Assembly: GCA_029194665.1 (NCBI GenBank)
Contig: JARFXO010000001.1
Span: 62,001-126,000 of the forward strand
DNA length: 64,000 bases
Reading direction: 5' to 3'
From: Nitrospira sp.
Lineage (GTDB): Bacteria; Nitrospirota; Nitrospiria; Nitrospirales; Nitrospiraceae
Part shown: in pieces, positions 1-8,647 of the stretch
How the letters are laid out: every line of letters starts with the position of its first letter
Numbering within the stretch: the stretch's first letter is position 1
Notes under the pieces: model-generated
Database searches by the model: none
Told to the model about the DNA's origin: nothing
Seen by the model: the letters and a program-made list of their open reading frames with translations, nothing else
Position numbers and translations under genes: made by a program

Positions 1-2
1 AG

Positions 3-629
3 GCGGTGGGATTAGCGGTGGTTTACGGCATTGTCACGGCGCATGGCGGTACCCTGGTGATTGAAAGCCAAATCGGCGCCGGTACGGTAGTATCGGCCTA
101 TTTTCCTGCTCTCCCGGCTTGTGGGCCATGGACGGCTCAGAAGGACGATCCGGTTCCCCATGGACACGAATGTGTTCTATTTGTCGATGACGAAGACTCC
201 GTTGTTCGATTAGGAAGAGAGCTGTTGGAATCCCTCGGCTACTATCCAGTGGTCTGTAGAACGGCTGCCGAAGCATTGGGACTCTTCCAGGCCGAACCCA
301 AGCGGTTCGACCTACTGATTACCGATCGGACGATGCCCGGCATGACTGGGGATCGTCTGGCTCGAGAATGTCGACGACTTCGACCGGATCTCCCTGTCAT
401 CCTCTGCACCGGGTCAAATGGTGTGTCTGGTCTGGACGATGCCTGGTCGCAGGGCGTGACGGAATGCCTCCCCAAACCGGTCACGTTGCACGAGCTGGCC
501 TATGCCATTCGCAAGGCATTGGATCAGGCTTCCGACTACCCGGAACCTGCGGGTGCGGCGGCCAACAGCGTTCCAGAACCATCGAGGATATCGATTGAGG
601 TGTCGGATGCCGTCGGTCCTCGTGATTGA
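3..629 (+). CDS. Hybrid sensor histidine kinase, C-terminal part (HATPase end plus receiver domain)
   Basis: The reading frame is open from the window edge, so the gene is 5'-partial. The first residues (GLAVVYGIVTAHGGTLVIES) match the end of a histidine-kinase ATP-binding domain. After a short linker a receiver domain follows from about residue 55, with the acidic pair in VLFVDDED, a phosphoacceptor Asp in LLITDRTMPGM and the conserved Lys in CLPKPVT. This is the normal layout of a hybrid kinase whose receiver is attached at the C terminus. The next gene, a free receiver protein, overlaps it by 23 bp, so the two are translationally coupled and probably form one phosphorelay. The input signal cannot be told because the sensor part lies outside the window. 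Confidence 0.88.
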   Translation, partial: AVGLAVVYGIVTAHGGTLVIESQIGAGTVVSAYFPALPACGPWTAQKDDPVPHGHECVLFVDDEDSVVRLGRELLESLGYYPVVCRTAAEALGLFQAEPKRFDLLITDRTMPGMTGDRLARECRRLRPDLPVILCTGSNGVSGLDDAWSQGVTECLPKPVTLHELAYAIRKALDQASDYPEPAGAAANSVPEPSRISIEVSDAVGPRD

Positions 630-978
630 TGATCAGGACCAAGTTCGTCAGGTCATCCGTGAAATATTGGAACAGGCCGGCTACGAGGTCGATGAGGCCG
701 GCAACGGGAAAGAGGGGCTTGACCGGTATCGGACGAGGTCGACGGATCTTGTCATCATGGATATTCTCATGCCGGACCAGGACGGACTAGAAACCATCAT
801 GACGCTCTGCCGGGAGTTTCCCGATGCTCGTGTTATTGCGATGACCGGGGGAAGTGATACGATCGGCATCCTCAATTTCTTGGACATCGCAAAAATGCTC
901 GGAGCCAGGCGGACCCTTCAAAAGCCGTTCGACCTGAACGTCCTGCTCGATACGGTTGCCGTCGAACTGACCCGCTAG
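607..978 (+). CDS. Single-domain response regulator (CheY-like receiver)
   Basis: This 123-residue protein is a stand-alone receiver domain: VLVIDDQDQVR holds the acidic pocket, VIMDILMPDQDG the phosphoacceptor Asp, the Thr lies in AMTGG and the Lys in LQKPFDL. There is no output domain. The frame is open further upstream, but the ATG at 607 is chosen because a GAGG motif lies just before it and the receiver fold begins immediately. The start lies inside the end of the preceding hybrid kinase gene, which indicates translational coupling. It probably accepts phosphate from that kinase; the downstream target is unknown. Confidence 0.88.
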   Translation: MPSVLVIDDQDQVRQVIREILEQAGYEVDEAGNGKEGLDRYRTRSTDLVIMDILMPDQDGLETIMTLCREFPDARVIAMTGGSDTIGILNFLDIAKMLGARRTLQKPFDLNVLLDTVAVELTR

Positions 979-1070
979 ACAACTCGCCGCGCACAGTCAA
1001 CCTTCTTCGCATTGACATCACGACAGGCTCCCGTCAGACTCCACCATTCCATGCTCGGATCAGACGTTTC

Positions 1071-1496
1071 ATGATATTTCTCAATCAGTTCTTAGGGACC
1101 CTCGTTGCCGCAGTCGGCTTCTGGCTCTTATGGGGAGGAAGCGTCTCCCCGGTCGTCGTGGTCGGATGGGCTCTGACCGCGTGGCTGTTCTTATGGTTCA
1201 TGACAGAGTCGATCACGGAACTATGGGCATGGGCTACCTTGTTGCTCGGCCTGGAAAGCTTTGCCTGGCCGTTGGTGCTGATGATTCAACTCAGAGGCCA
1301 GGCAGAATCACTTCCCGAATCTGAGATGGGAACGATCCTTTCGGCCGTCGTGCTGGGTCTCTTCTCATCCGTCTTCTGGATTTCGTTTTCTTACGGACTC
1401 TTTAAACGGGCACGTAAGCTGACTACGTCTGTACATGCGGAGCAGGCTGCGACAGAGCCGATTTCTCGGGCGAAGAAAAAGAGGAAGGGCGCCTAA
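1071..1496 (+). CDS. Small integral membrane protein of unknown function
   Basis: A 141-residue protein with four hydrophobic stretches at about residues 5-23, 27-44, 50-72 and 88-111, so probably four membrane helices. A basic tail at the C terminus (RAKKKRKGA) suggests a cytoplasmic end. I do not recognise the family. It follows the receiver gene after a 92-bp gap and ends 2 bp from the convergent priA-like gene. No catalytic motif is visible. The frame fits the local GC-rich codon use, which supports a real gene. Confidence 0.6.
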   Translation: MIFLNQFLGTLVAAVGFWLLWGGSVSPVVVVGWALTAWLFLWFMTESITELWAWATLLLGLESFAWPLVLMIQLRGQAESLPESEMGTILSAVVLGLFSSVFWISFSYGLFKRARKLTTSVHAEQAATEPISRAKKKRKGA

Positions 1497-1498
1497 CC

Positions 1499-3760
1499 TC
1501 ATCCATTCTCGATCGGGTCAATGTCGACAATGAATTTGATCCGTCCCTTGCGGTACTCCCGCTCCATTTTCTGGACGGATTCATGGATCCGTCGGCTGAG
1601 GGCGGTGACAGAAGTTCCCTTTACCAAGATGCGATACTGCTGACGGCCTTTTGGACGCCGACGTGTGGCCGGCACCGGACCTAAAATATGCAGAGGCTCC
1701 TGGTCACTGGAATTCTGTTCAAGGTCCGCACTCCATCGCTTAGCAGCCTCCTCGACCATCCTAAGGTCTTTGCCGATTACCGAAAGCTCAGCTAATCGAC
1801 AGACGGGCGGATAATGAAGAAGCCGGCGTGCGGCGAGTTCTTCATCGTAAAATTGAGTGGGTTCTCCTGAGATCAAGGCCTGTACGGTATGATGTGTAGG
1901 AAGGCGAGTCTGCACGATGACTCGTCCTCCGGTGGGCGCTGGATATGCCAGGTCGGCAGCATCAACCAGCAGGTGATAGGTGCGTTCCGCTGCACGAAAG
2001 TCCGAGATATGCAACCCGGAGTCTGCTTGAAGGATCCCCACCAAGCTGTAGCAGGACAGCGGCTCTCCATGAAACAGCGCTTGGGTCCCGATGAGAACAT
2101 CCCACGCGCCCGACTTGGCCCCTTCCCACAGGGCATGCGCCGACGCGGAACGCCGGAGTGTGTCGCCATCGAGGCGGGCGATTTTGGCCTGTGGGAATAG
2201 GCGGCGAACGTCGGCTTCAACTCGCTCGGTGCCCTCACCAATAGGACGTATACGAGGCGTTCGGCACAAAGGGCAGAGATCAGGCAATGGACTTGCCCTG
2301 CCACAGTAACGACACCTGAGACTGGTGGCCTCACGATAATAGGTAAGCGCCACGTTACAGGAATCGCACCGAGGAACCCAGCTACAGTCTCTACAAGCCA
2401 AGGTCCCGGCATAACCTTTCCTATTGAGGAAGAGGAGGATCTTGGTATGGTCCTGTAGCGCGTCGTGCATCGCTCGGATGAGTTTGTGACTGAGAAGAGT
2501 GCCTGCAGCCTCGTTGCGAAGGTCAACGAGTTCAATCGTAGGTCGAAGGACAACTTCTTGTGGGACATGGTGGATCTCAGCCTCGGGATCGAACCTCGCT
2601 TCAAGGGATGGGTGAGCCGAGGCCAGTACAACGAGCGCCCGTTCGCTCTCAGCTCTCAAATAGGCGACTTCTCTGGCATGATAGCGAGGCTCCTGCGGTT
2701 CTTTCAGGGCAGGGTCCTCTTCGTTTTCCACCCAGATCAGCCCGATCGACCGAAGTGGCGAGAATATGGCTGAACGGGTTCCGACGACTACCGAGTGAAC
2801 CTGTTCCTGACCCTGTTGCCATCGATTCGATTCTGAAGGTGGGCGTGCGAAGGTTACTTGGAGGTCCGTGAGTCTAGAGAGCACCTGTTTTAACCAGGAT
2901 GCTCTCACGACCTCGCCGGTGAGAACGAGAGTGGATTTCTTCATGGAGTGTGCTTGCTGAATAGCGTCCACAAGCCGACTGAGTCGGTGTTCCCACGGGG
3001 CATGGAGGACGAGTTTCCTCATGTGGTTGTTGTGAAGGCACTGGGAGACGCGCGCTTTCCAGGAGGCATCGACCTCCGGAAGCCTGTCAGCGGGCAGAAT
3101 CCCCTCCACCGGCGTTCGACGATCATGCTTGTCCAAAGTGAGCCTCCCATGCGGCGCTTGGAGTCGGACGTCGGCATTGGTCGAAGGCACGAGCTCGATC
3201 CACGACTTGCTGATGAGGGCATCGATTCCCCGCAGAACTTTTCGCTGCCGAGTGGGCTGAAGTGTCGAGGAGAGGAGTCCTGGAGTTCGTCGGGCAATTC
3301 GGTCGAGCATCGGCCTCAGATCGTCTGGACAGAGACCGGTTTTCAAGGCCGCGCGGCCCTGCGCAGTGGCTACGTATCGGGTGGGAGGAGGATTTTGCGT
3401 TGCGATTGCAGGCAATATGAGCCGGAGACACTGGCCCCAGGGTGCAACGTAATATTCCGCGACCTTGCGAGATAGTTCGAACAGCGACGTAGGCAGGCTT
3501 GAATCGCGATCTAGAGAGCGGATCTCTTTAATGGAACCGGACTTTATTTCGGCTGCAAGGTGGTCACTCAGCGAGATGACGACCCCTTCCAGCACCGTAC
3601 GTCCAAACGGGACCAGGACGCGACGCCCTATGGCGATGGTCTGAGCTAAGGCAGGAGGGACGAGATAGGTGAAGGATTTTGCGATATGACGGGGCACGAT
3701 AACTTCTGCATAGAGTGCCTCCGTTCGACGAGGAAGTGTCGAGGTCTCATCGGAAGCCAT
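1499..3760 (-). CDS. priA: PriA-family primosomal protein N' with degenerate helicase motifs
   Basis: About 753 residues, the normal PriA length. The N-terminal DNA-binding region (YAEVIVPRHIAKSFTYLVP) and the eight-cysteine zinc region (CRDCSWVPRCDSC, then LRCRYCG and LCPLC, about residues 453-500) are well kept. The motif VGILQADSGL typical of PriA is also present. The ATPase motifs are not. Where family members have a GxxGSGKT Walker A loop this protein reads LVLHAPWEHRLSRL (about residue 247). The DEEH box reads VENEED (about residue 342), and the motif VI segment QVAGRAGR is replaced by DAADLAYPAPTGGR (about residue 600). It is therefore probably not an active helicase, though it may still bind forks and load partners. 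The frame is open upstream to 3862; the start at 3760 gives the usual PriA N terminus. Confidence 0.85.
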   Translation of the reverse strand: MASDETSTLPRRTEALYAEVIVPRHIAKSFTYLVPPALAQTIAIGRRVLVPFGRTVLEGVVISLSDHLAAEIKSGSIKEIRSLDRDSSLPTSLFELSRKVAEYYVAPWGQCLRLILPAIATQNPPPTRYVATAQGRAALKTGLCPDDLRPMLDRIARRTPGLLSSTLQPTRQRKVLRGIDALISKSWIELVPSTNADVRLQAPHGRLTLDKHDRRTPVEGILPADRLPEVDASWKARVSQCLHNNHMRKLVLHAPWEHRLSRLVDAIQQAHSMKKSTLVLTGEVVRASWLKQVLSRLTDLQVTFARPPSESNRWQQGQEQVHSVVVGTRSAIFSPLRSIGLIWVENEEDPALKEPQEPRYHAREVAYLRAESERALVVLASAHPSLEARFDPEAEIHHVPQEVVLRPTIELVDLRNEAAGTLLSHKLIRAMHDALQDHTKILLFLNRKGYAGTLACRDCSWVPRCDSCNVALTYYREATSLRCRYCGRASPLPDLCPLCRTPRIRPIGEGTERVEADVRRLFPQAKIARLDGDTLRRSASAHALWEGAKSGAWDVLIGTQALFHGEPLSCYSLVGILQADSGLHISDFRAAERTYHLLVDAADLAYPAPTGGRVIVQTRLPTHHTVQALISGEPTQFYDEELAARRLLHYPPVCRLAELSVIGKDLRMVEEAAKRWSADLEQNSSDQEPLHILGPVPATRRRPKGRQQYRILVKGTSVTALSRRIHESVQKMEREYRKGRIKFIVDIDPIENG

Positions 3761-4144
3761 GCCGCATTCTAGCAGTCCGGAAATGCGAAGGATACCGATC
3801 ACATCGGCGCCCGCGGCCTGGAACCTACCCGGTTGGCCAAAGCCGTTGTCTGAGGAATCCAAATGTCCAGTGCATCGTCCATTCTAATACGCTAGGGAAA
3901 CACCCTCATTCTCAACCTCGGGAGGTTAATGAGTTGTGTCTCTCGCTGTTCCGAGAGAGCAGAGAAACACAAGAGTTGTTCCCGAGCCTGTTTGAGCTTC
4001 ATCTGAAGAGTGCCAAGCCGCGAGGCCAAGGCTGCCTTGCCCCCTTACGCTGACGCAGATGATCTACCGTGAACCTGCTGCCTTGAGCGGCTAATCAACT
4101 TTGCGGTATGGTACCCATCCGATCTCCTACTTAGGGCGACTCGG
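3761..4144. other. Divergent intergenic region between priA-like and TIR genes
   Basis: These 384 bp separate two divergently read genes, and no convincing ORF lies here. A possible promoter for the TIR operon is TTGAGC at 4083-4088 with TATGGT at 4107-4112 (spacer 18), which would start transcription about 25 bp before the TIR start codon. Nothing else was recognised. Confidence 0.35.
4083..4112 (+). promoter_or_regulatory. Candidate -35/-10 promoter of the TIR-TPR operon
   Basis: The boxes are TTGAGC, an 18-bp spacer and TATGGT. The match to the sigma-70 consensus is moderate. The position just upstream of the start codon at 4145 is suitable, but single matches of this quality also occur by chance. 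Confidence 0.25.
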
Positions 4145-5080
4145 ATGCCGACCGTCTTCCTCAGCTATTCCCGCGCTGACCTGCCGCTTATCGAGCAGCT
4201 TGAGGGGCAACTCACGACACATACCGGGATTTCCATCTGGCGCGATCAGGACAAAATCTACGGCGGGCAGAAATGGCCGAAGGTCTTAGGTGAAGCCATC
4301 GCCGATCAAGACGTATTTCTCCTCGCCTGGTCCAAAAACTCAGCCGCGTCCCATTTCGTGGAGTTCGAATGGTGTACGGCGATCGCGCTCAAGAAGACGA
4401 TCGTCCCTTGCCTTCTTGACGATACACCGCTTGCCTCGTCGCTCAAGGCATTCCATGGGTATCGTCTCAATCATGCGACTGGACTGATCCAGTCCTTGCG
4501 AGGCGCACCGCTTGCCGATGTGCAAAGACGGGAACCGGTTCTTCGCAAGCTCAACGACATCACTGCAACAGAAGCGACGGCCGTGCTCGAACAGGCCAAG
4601 TCCGTCTTTGCCCAACAGCAGTGGACGGTGCAGGGGAACCTTTACCAGGCCGGTGGCGATATCCACATTCACAATGAGCCCTCGACCGCGAGCGTTGCCG
4701 GAAAAACCAAGCCGCTCGTCGAGAGATGGCAGGCCTGGGCTGGCTTGGCCGTCGCGATTCTGACTGCCGTGACACTCCTCTTGGATCTTCCATCGAAGTG
4801 GGGCGGGCGACCTCCGCCAGCCGCACTGTTGGAGCAAGAACTGTCGGGGACCGTGCTGGACGAGGCGACCGGCGAGCCTCTACGGGATGTGGTCGTCTCC
4901 CTGCCTGATTTCGACATGAAGAAACTGACCGACCGTGATGGATCCTTCCGTTTTCGGGTCACGAAAGAAAAGCAGGCCCGGATCAAATTTACGGCGCAGA
5001 AGGAGGGGTACAAGACCTACTCAAACTACGCCACCTTGGGGAACACTGACCTCAGTTTTCCCATGGAGAAGAGTGAGTAA
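4145..5080 (+). CDS. Membrane-anchored TIR-domain protein with C-terminal carboxypeptidase-regulatory-like domain
   Basis: The protein has 311 residues. Residues 1-110 are a TIR domain: the start MPTVFLSYSRAD is the typical first strand and box, and SHFVEFEW (residues 69-76) carries the Glu expected at the catalytic position of NAD-cleaving TIR enzymes (E75). A short motif GDIHIHN near residue 171 is followed by a single hydrophobic helix at about 198-215. Residues 232-311 (SGTVLDEATGEPLRDVVVSL onward) resemble a carboxypeptidase-regulatory-like beta-sandwich. This suggests a cytoplasmic TIR tethered to the inner membrane with a periplasmic sensor or binding domain. The stop codon overlaps the start of the TPR gene (TAATG), so the two are coupled. 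Bacterial TIR proteins often act in anti-phage immunity by depleting NAD+. That role is inference here. Confidence 0.82.
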   Translation: MPTVFLSYSRADLPLIEQLEGQLTTHTGISIWRDQDKIYGGQKWPKVLGEAIADQDVFLLAWSKNSAASHFVEFEWCTAIALKKTIVPCLLDDTPLASSLKAFHGYRLNHATGLIQSLRGAPLADVQRREPVLRKLNDITATEATAVLEQAKSVFAQQQWTVQGNLYQAGGDIHIHNEPSTASVAGKTKPLVERWQAWAGLAVAILTAVTLLLDLPSKWGGRPPPAALLEQELSGTVLDEATGEPLRDVVVSLPDFDMKKLTDRDGSFRFRVTKEKQARIKFTAQKEGYKTYSNYATLGNTDLSFPMEKSE

Positions 5081-7143
5081 TGCGCACAGGCACCTGCATT
5101 GTCGTGCTGACATTAGTACTCCTGAGTCTGGAGGGATTTGCTCGTGCTGAGAACTGGCTACAGGGCCAAGTATTCGAAAACCACGGCAACACGAAAAAGC
5201 CGGCACTCGGCGCACAGGTCTGGATCGTGAACGTCGGCAATCCCTTTTTCACGAAACTCGATGGTGGCTATCGTGTGCTGGTACCCGATGCCTATCGGGT
5301 CGGGCAAACCATCGTGCTCTACGTCAAGCGCAAGGGGTGGGCCATTGCCACGCCAATCGGTGGAAAAGTGGAGCTAAAGGAAGATTTCAAAAGTGACATT
5401 TTTCTCTTGCCGGAACCGTCTCCGGAATTTCTGTCGCCTGCACAACTCGACAAGCTCCTTGAGAGGCTGCCGGAAAAGCTGAAGAGCCAGGTCAAACCCG
5501 ATGTCAAAGAAGGAAGTACAGATCCGGAGCAGGTGGTGAGGGAGTATGCGACCGAACATGGGCTTCCAGAGCAAGAGGTCCTCGCCAATGTTGCGGCCCT
5601 CGTGAAGCAATACGAGCAATCGAGCGACTTGGGCAAGCAGTGCCTTGCCGCGGTCTATCAAAAGAACTTGAAACAGGCTGCTACACGGTGCGAGCAGAAT
5701 GCGACCAGCAAGGTGGACTTGCTCAAGAAAAAGCGTCAGGAGGTCGAGGCCCTTTCTAAGAGCCAGTTAAAGAGCGACCGGTCAGTTGAACCCTCGTTCG
5801 TATATGAATCAGGCGAAATCATTCTCGTGACAGACCGGGCTATGCAATTACGGGCCGATCCCGAGCCACGAGCTAGTCGTGACACGCTGTTTGTGGAAGC
5901 TGGTCCGGGTAAGTCCACACCAGCCCAGATCGAAGAAGGGCGACGTCAGCTGATTAAGCTCACGGAAGAAGTGGTAGGCGAATTCAAGTCTACGGGCGAC
6001 ACCTATTACGCCAACTACCAATTCGACAAGGCACTTGTTTCATACAATGAAGGCCTCAGCTACGTTGAGAAAAAGGATCTCCCAACCCTCTGGGCGGACA
6101 TGCAGTGGACTATTGGCCTGGCTGATTGGCAAATCGGCATCCGCACGAAAGAGGCCGCCATTCAGGAAAATTTAGCCGAAGCAGTGAACAGATACAAAGA
6201 GGCACAGTCAGTTTATACACAGTCCGCGTTTCCAGAGGCCTGGGCTGCAATCGAGAACAATCTCGGCGCCGTGCTGAGCGAGCAAGGCATTCGCACCGGC
6301 GGCGAGAAAGGCACCCGCTTGCTCGCCCAGGCTGTCGCGGCCTATCGCGCCGCGCTCACGGTCCGTACGAAAGAGCAGCTCCCGCAAGACTGGGCCACGA
6401 CCCAGAACAATCTCGGCGCCGTGCTGAGGGAGCAAGGCACCCGCACCGGCGGCGAGGCCGGCACGCAGCTCCTCGCCCAGGCCGTCGCGGCCTATCGCGC
6501 CGCGCTCGAGATTCGCACTAGAGAACACTTACCGGAAGGCTGGGCTCAAACCCATAACAACTTGGCAAAATCCGCGCTTGCGCTTGAAGACTGGCCAACC
6601 GCAGCCGAGTCTTATCGTAATGTGCTGACGCTGTATCCGGACTACAACGAGGCTTATCAGATAACGAATGGCGTCTATCATGACAAACTCTTCGCGTACA
6701 CATCGGCCTTTGAATTATCGAAACAATGGTTGGACCGGCACCCAGCGGATGTGTCCGCCCAGGCCAATTTTGCTGAAGCGCACCTAACGACAGGGCGCTA
6801 TGGAGAAGCCGAACACCGTCTTGGAGAACTGCTGAAGAAACCTGACCTCGATCCCAATGCTTGGGCTGGGCTTCGCATCGTGGATGTTGTCACAGCTCTC
6901 GCCCTGAAGAAGGCCAACATCGTTCCTCAGAAGCTACAAGAGCTCCGCACATTCGTCTCAGGGCAACCGGAGAGTTTTCATCCTGACTGGAGTTTTGACG
7001 GAACGACACACTTTGTCCAGACCGAGCAGGTCTTCGCACCCCACCGCGCTTGGCTCATGGAGCTGTTCGCGGTTGTGAAGTCCAAGGACCGCGCCGCGCT
7101 CCTGGCGGCCCTGGATCACGTGCAGTCCAGCTTTAAACCTTGA
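5080..7143 (+). CDS. Secreted TPR-repeat protein coupled to the TIR gene
   Basis: The protein has 687 residues. A Sec signal peptide at 1-23 (hydrophobic IVVLTLVLLSLEG, cleavage after FARA) indicates export. The next hundred residues (WLQGQVFENHG...) resemble the beta-sandwich seen at the C terminus of the TIR partner. A Glu/Lys-rich region follows, then TPR-like helices from about residue 300 to 600. Within these, two almost identical 50-residue units begin NNLGAV at residues 393 and 443. The start codon overlaps the stop of the TIR gene by one base, so stoichiometric co-expression is likely. It may sense or scaffold something in the periplasm and transmit to the TIR membrane protein. No enzymatic motif is seen, and the pair is not one I recognise as a described system. 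Confidence 0.78.
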   Translation: MRTGTCIVVLTLVLLSLEGFARAENWLQGQVFENHGNTKKPALGAQVWIVNVGNPFFTKLDGGYRVLVPDAYRVGQTIVLYVKRKGWAIATPIGGKVELKEDFKSDIFLLPEPSPEFLSPAQLDKLLERLPEKLKSQVKPDVKEGSTDPEQVVREYATEHGLPEQEVLANVAALVKQYEQSSDLGKQCLAAVYQKNLKQAATRCEQNATSKVDLLKKKRQEVEALSKSQLKSDRSVEPSFVYESGEIILVTDRAMQLRADPEPRASRDTLFVEAGPGKSTPAQIEEGRRQLIKLTEEVVGEFKSTGDTYYANYQFDKALVSYNEGLSYVEKKDLPTLWADMQWTIGLADWQIGIRTKEAAIQENLAEAVNRYKEAQSVYTQSAFPEAWAAIENNLGAVLSEQGIRTGGEKGTRLLAQAVAAYRAALTVRTKEQLPQDWATTQNNLGAVLREQGTRTGGEAGTQLLAQAVAAYRAALEIRTREHLPEGWAQTHNNLAKSALALEDWPTAAESYRNVLTLYPDYNEAYQITNGVYHDKLFAYTSAFELSKQWLDRHPADVSAQANFAEAHLTTGRYGEAEHRLGELLKKPDLDPNAWAGLRIVDVVTALALKKANIVPQKLQELRTFVSGQPESFHPDWSFDGTTHFVQTEQVFAPHRAWLMELFAVVKSKDRAALLAALDHVQSSFKP
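6256..6555 (+). repeat. Two tandem 150-bp repeats inside the TPR gene
   Basis: Units 6256-6405 and 6406-6555 encode consecutive 50-residue TPR-like units starting NNLGAV. They are close to identical at DNA level over most of their length, which implies recent unit duplication and likely copy-number variation between strains. Confidence 0.75.
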
Positions 7144-7204
7144 GGCCATTAAAACAGGTAAGGATGTGCTTTTAGTATTGCGCCCCGAAAGTTCTTGTTG
7201 TAAT

Positions 7205-7218
7205 CCGTTCGCCCTGAG
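7205..7218. repeat. Left part of a REP-like palindrome interrupted by the insertion sequence
   Basis: CCGTTCGCCCTGAG is the first half of a common REP-like motif. Its continuation, AGCTTGTCGAAGGGC, is found at 8648-8662 on the other side of the insertion sequence, so the two joined directly before insertion. Confidence 0.7.
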
Positions 7219-7309
7219 ACCTGTATGATGGATGTCTGGTGTCAGAACACGTCCTCTTTCGTGAGTATGATGGTGCATGGAATCGCCATGGTGCGAAGGA
7301 GGACGTCAA

Positions 7310-8467
7310 ATGGGAAGCCAAACTATTGTTCCCCGGGACTACGATGTGTTTGCTGGATTGGATGTGGATAAGCGGAGTATCTCGGTGACCTTTACGGATC
7401 ACCAAGGCGTGAGTCGATCGATGCAGATTCCGTACAGTGTCGAGCATCTGTTGGCCTACGTGGGCAAGCACTTTGCGGGCCAAAAAGTCGCCTACGCGTA
7501 TGAGGTGGGCCCCACGGGCTACGGCTTGTATGATCGGTTGGTGGCCGCTGGCGCTCCCTGCGTGGTGGCCGCTCCGTCGATGATCCCCAAAGCGCCTGGG
7601 CAGCGAGTGAAGACCAATCGGCTGGACAGTCGGGGGCTGGCGGAGACGCTGCGGGGAGGACAATTGAAGAGCATTCATGTGCCCGCGCCGCCCTATCGCG
7701 AATTGCGGCATCTCCCCCAACTGCGCGACACGTTTGTCCGCGAGCTGGTCGGCATGAAGCTGCGCATCAAAGCCCTGTTGCTCCTGGAAGGGCTTGCGTT
7801 TCCCCCGGCCCCAGCGGGCAGCTAGTGGTCGTGCCTGGTGAAGCAGCAACTCCGCCAGCTGGCCTGCTCGGGGGCGGTGCGTTTTAAGCTGGATCAGTTG
7901 CTCGACAGTGTAGCGTTTCATGAACAGCAGGTCGTGAAGACGACCAAGGAGATCCGCCGCTACTGTCAGTGTGATCCCGAGCTGTCCCGGTGCCTCGCGT
8001 TGCTGCGGACGATTCCGGGGATTGGATGGATCGTGGCCAGTCAGCTGGTGGCCAGGATCGGGGATTGGCGGGAACTGCGCCACGTCCGCCAACTGGGTGG
8101 GTTTCTGGGCGTGGTGCCCACCGAGCGCTCCACCGGATCGCATACCGATCGAGGCTCGATCACCCGCACAGGAGATAGTCGGTTGAGAAGTAAACTCATC
8201 CAGGCCGCGTGGTCGGCCATCCGCCAGGACGGCGAGCTGCGGGATTTTTACCGCTCGGTGTGTCGGACTCATCCGCGTCATCTGGCTGCGCGGGTCGCCA
8301 TTGTGGCGGTAGCGCGGAAGCTCACGACGCGCATCGCCGCGGTCTTGATGCAGCAGCGGCCGTATGTGGTCAGAGCAAGCGTGCAGGCGGGTCCTGTGGC
8401 CCAAGAGGAGACATCGCCCCAGGGAACGACTCGACGACTGGCAGAACCGGGAGGCTCGCACTCCTGA
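7310..8467 (+). pseudogene. IS110/IS1111 transposase interrupted by an in-frame amber codon
   Basis: The start at 7310 has a strong Shine-Dalgarno sequence (GAAGGAGGA, 7295-7303). The N-terminal part carries the DEDD RuvC-like domain: first Asp in FAGLDVDK, Glu in YAYEVGPTGYG, and the NRLDSRGLAE segment. The C-terminal part carries the Tnp_IS116/IS110 domain (LLRTIPGIGWIVASQL, then GGFLGVVPTERSTG with the catalytic Ser region). A TAG at 7823-7825 splits the two domains and the frame is the same on both sides. This is therefore a single nonsense change, not a frameshift. A GTG at 7838 could restart translation of the second half. The element is probably immobile unless the stop is read through or a functional copy exists elsewhere. 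Confidence 0.85.
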
Positions 8468-8647
8468 GGTTCGATGCTTGAGACAGAGATCCCGGGGCCT
8501 TGTGCCCGAGAGAGGGGCGCATTCCAAGTCAGTGTGACGGCCGTGTGCCGTGCCACGCATAGCAGCCAGTCTCTCTTTGGGCCGGAAGGACACGCAGATG
8601 ATAACCGAAAGAGGACTCCTCTATCGGCCACTTGACATCCACATAGC
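8468..8647 (+). ncRNA. Possible bridge-RNA region of the insertion sequence
   Basis: IS110-family elements encode a bridge RNA in their longer non-coding end, which in the IS1111 subgroup lies downstream of the transposase. Here the downstream end is about 180 nt. It contains GC-rich self-complementary stretches such as CCGGGGCCTTGTGCCCGAG. No loop was matched to the target by folding, so this is a prediction from position only. Confidence 0.3.

Noticed and set aside
7172-8593. Minus-strand 473-codon frame across the insertion sequence
   Set aside because: The plus-strand frame has clear transposase domains; the reverse frame is rich in Arg/His/Pro and has no family features.
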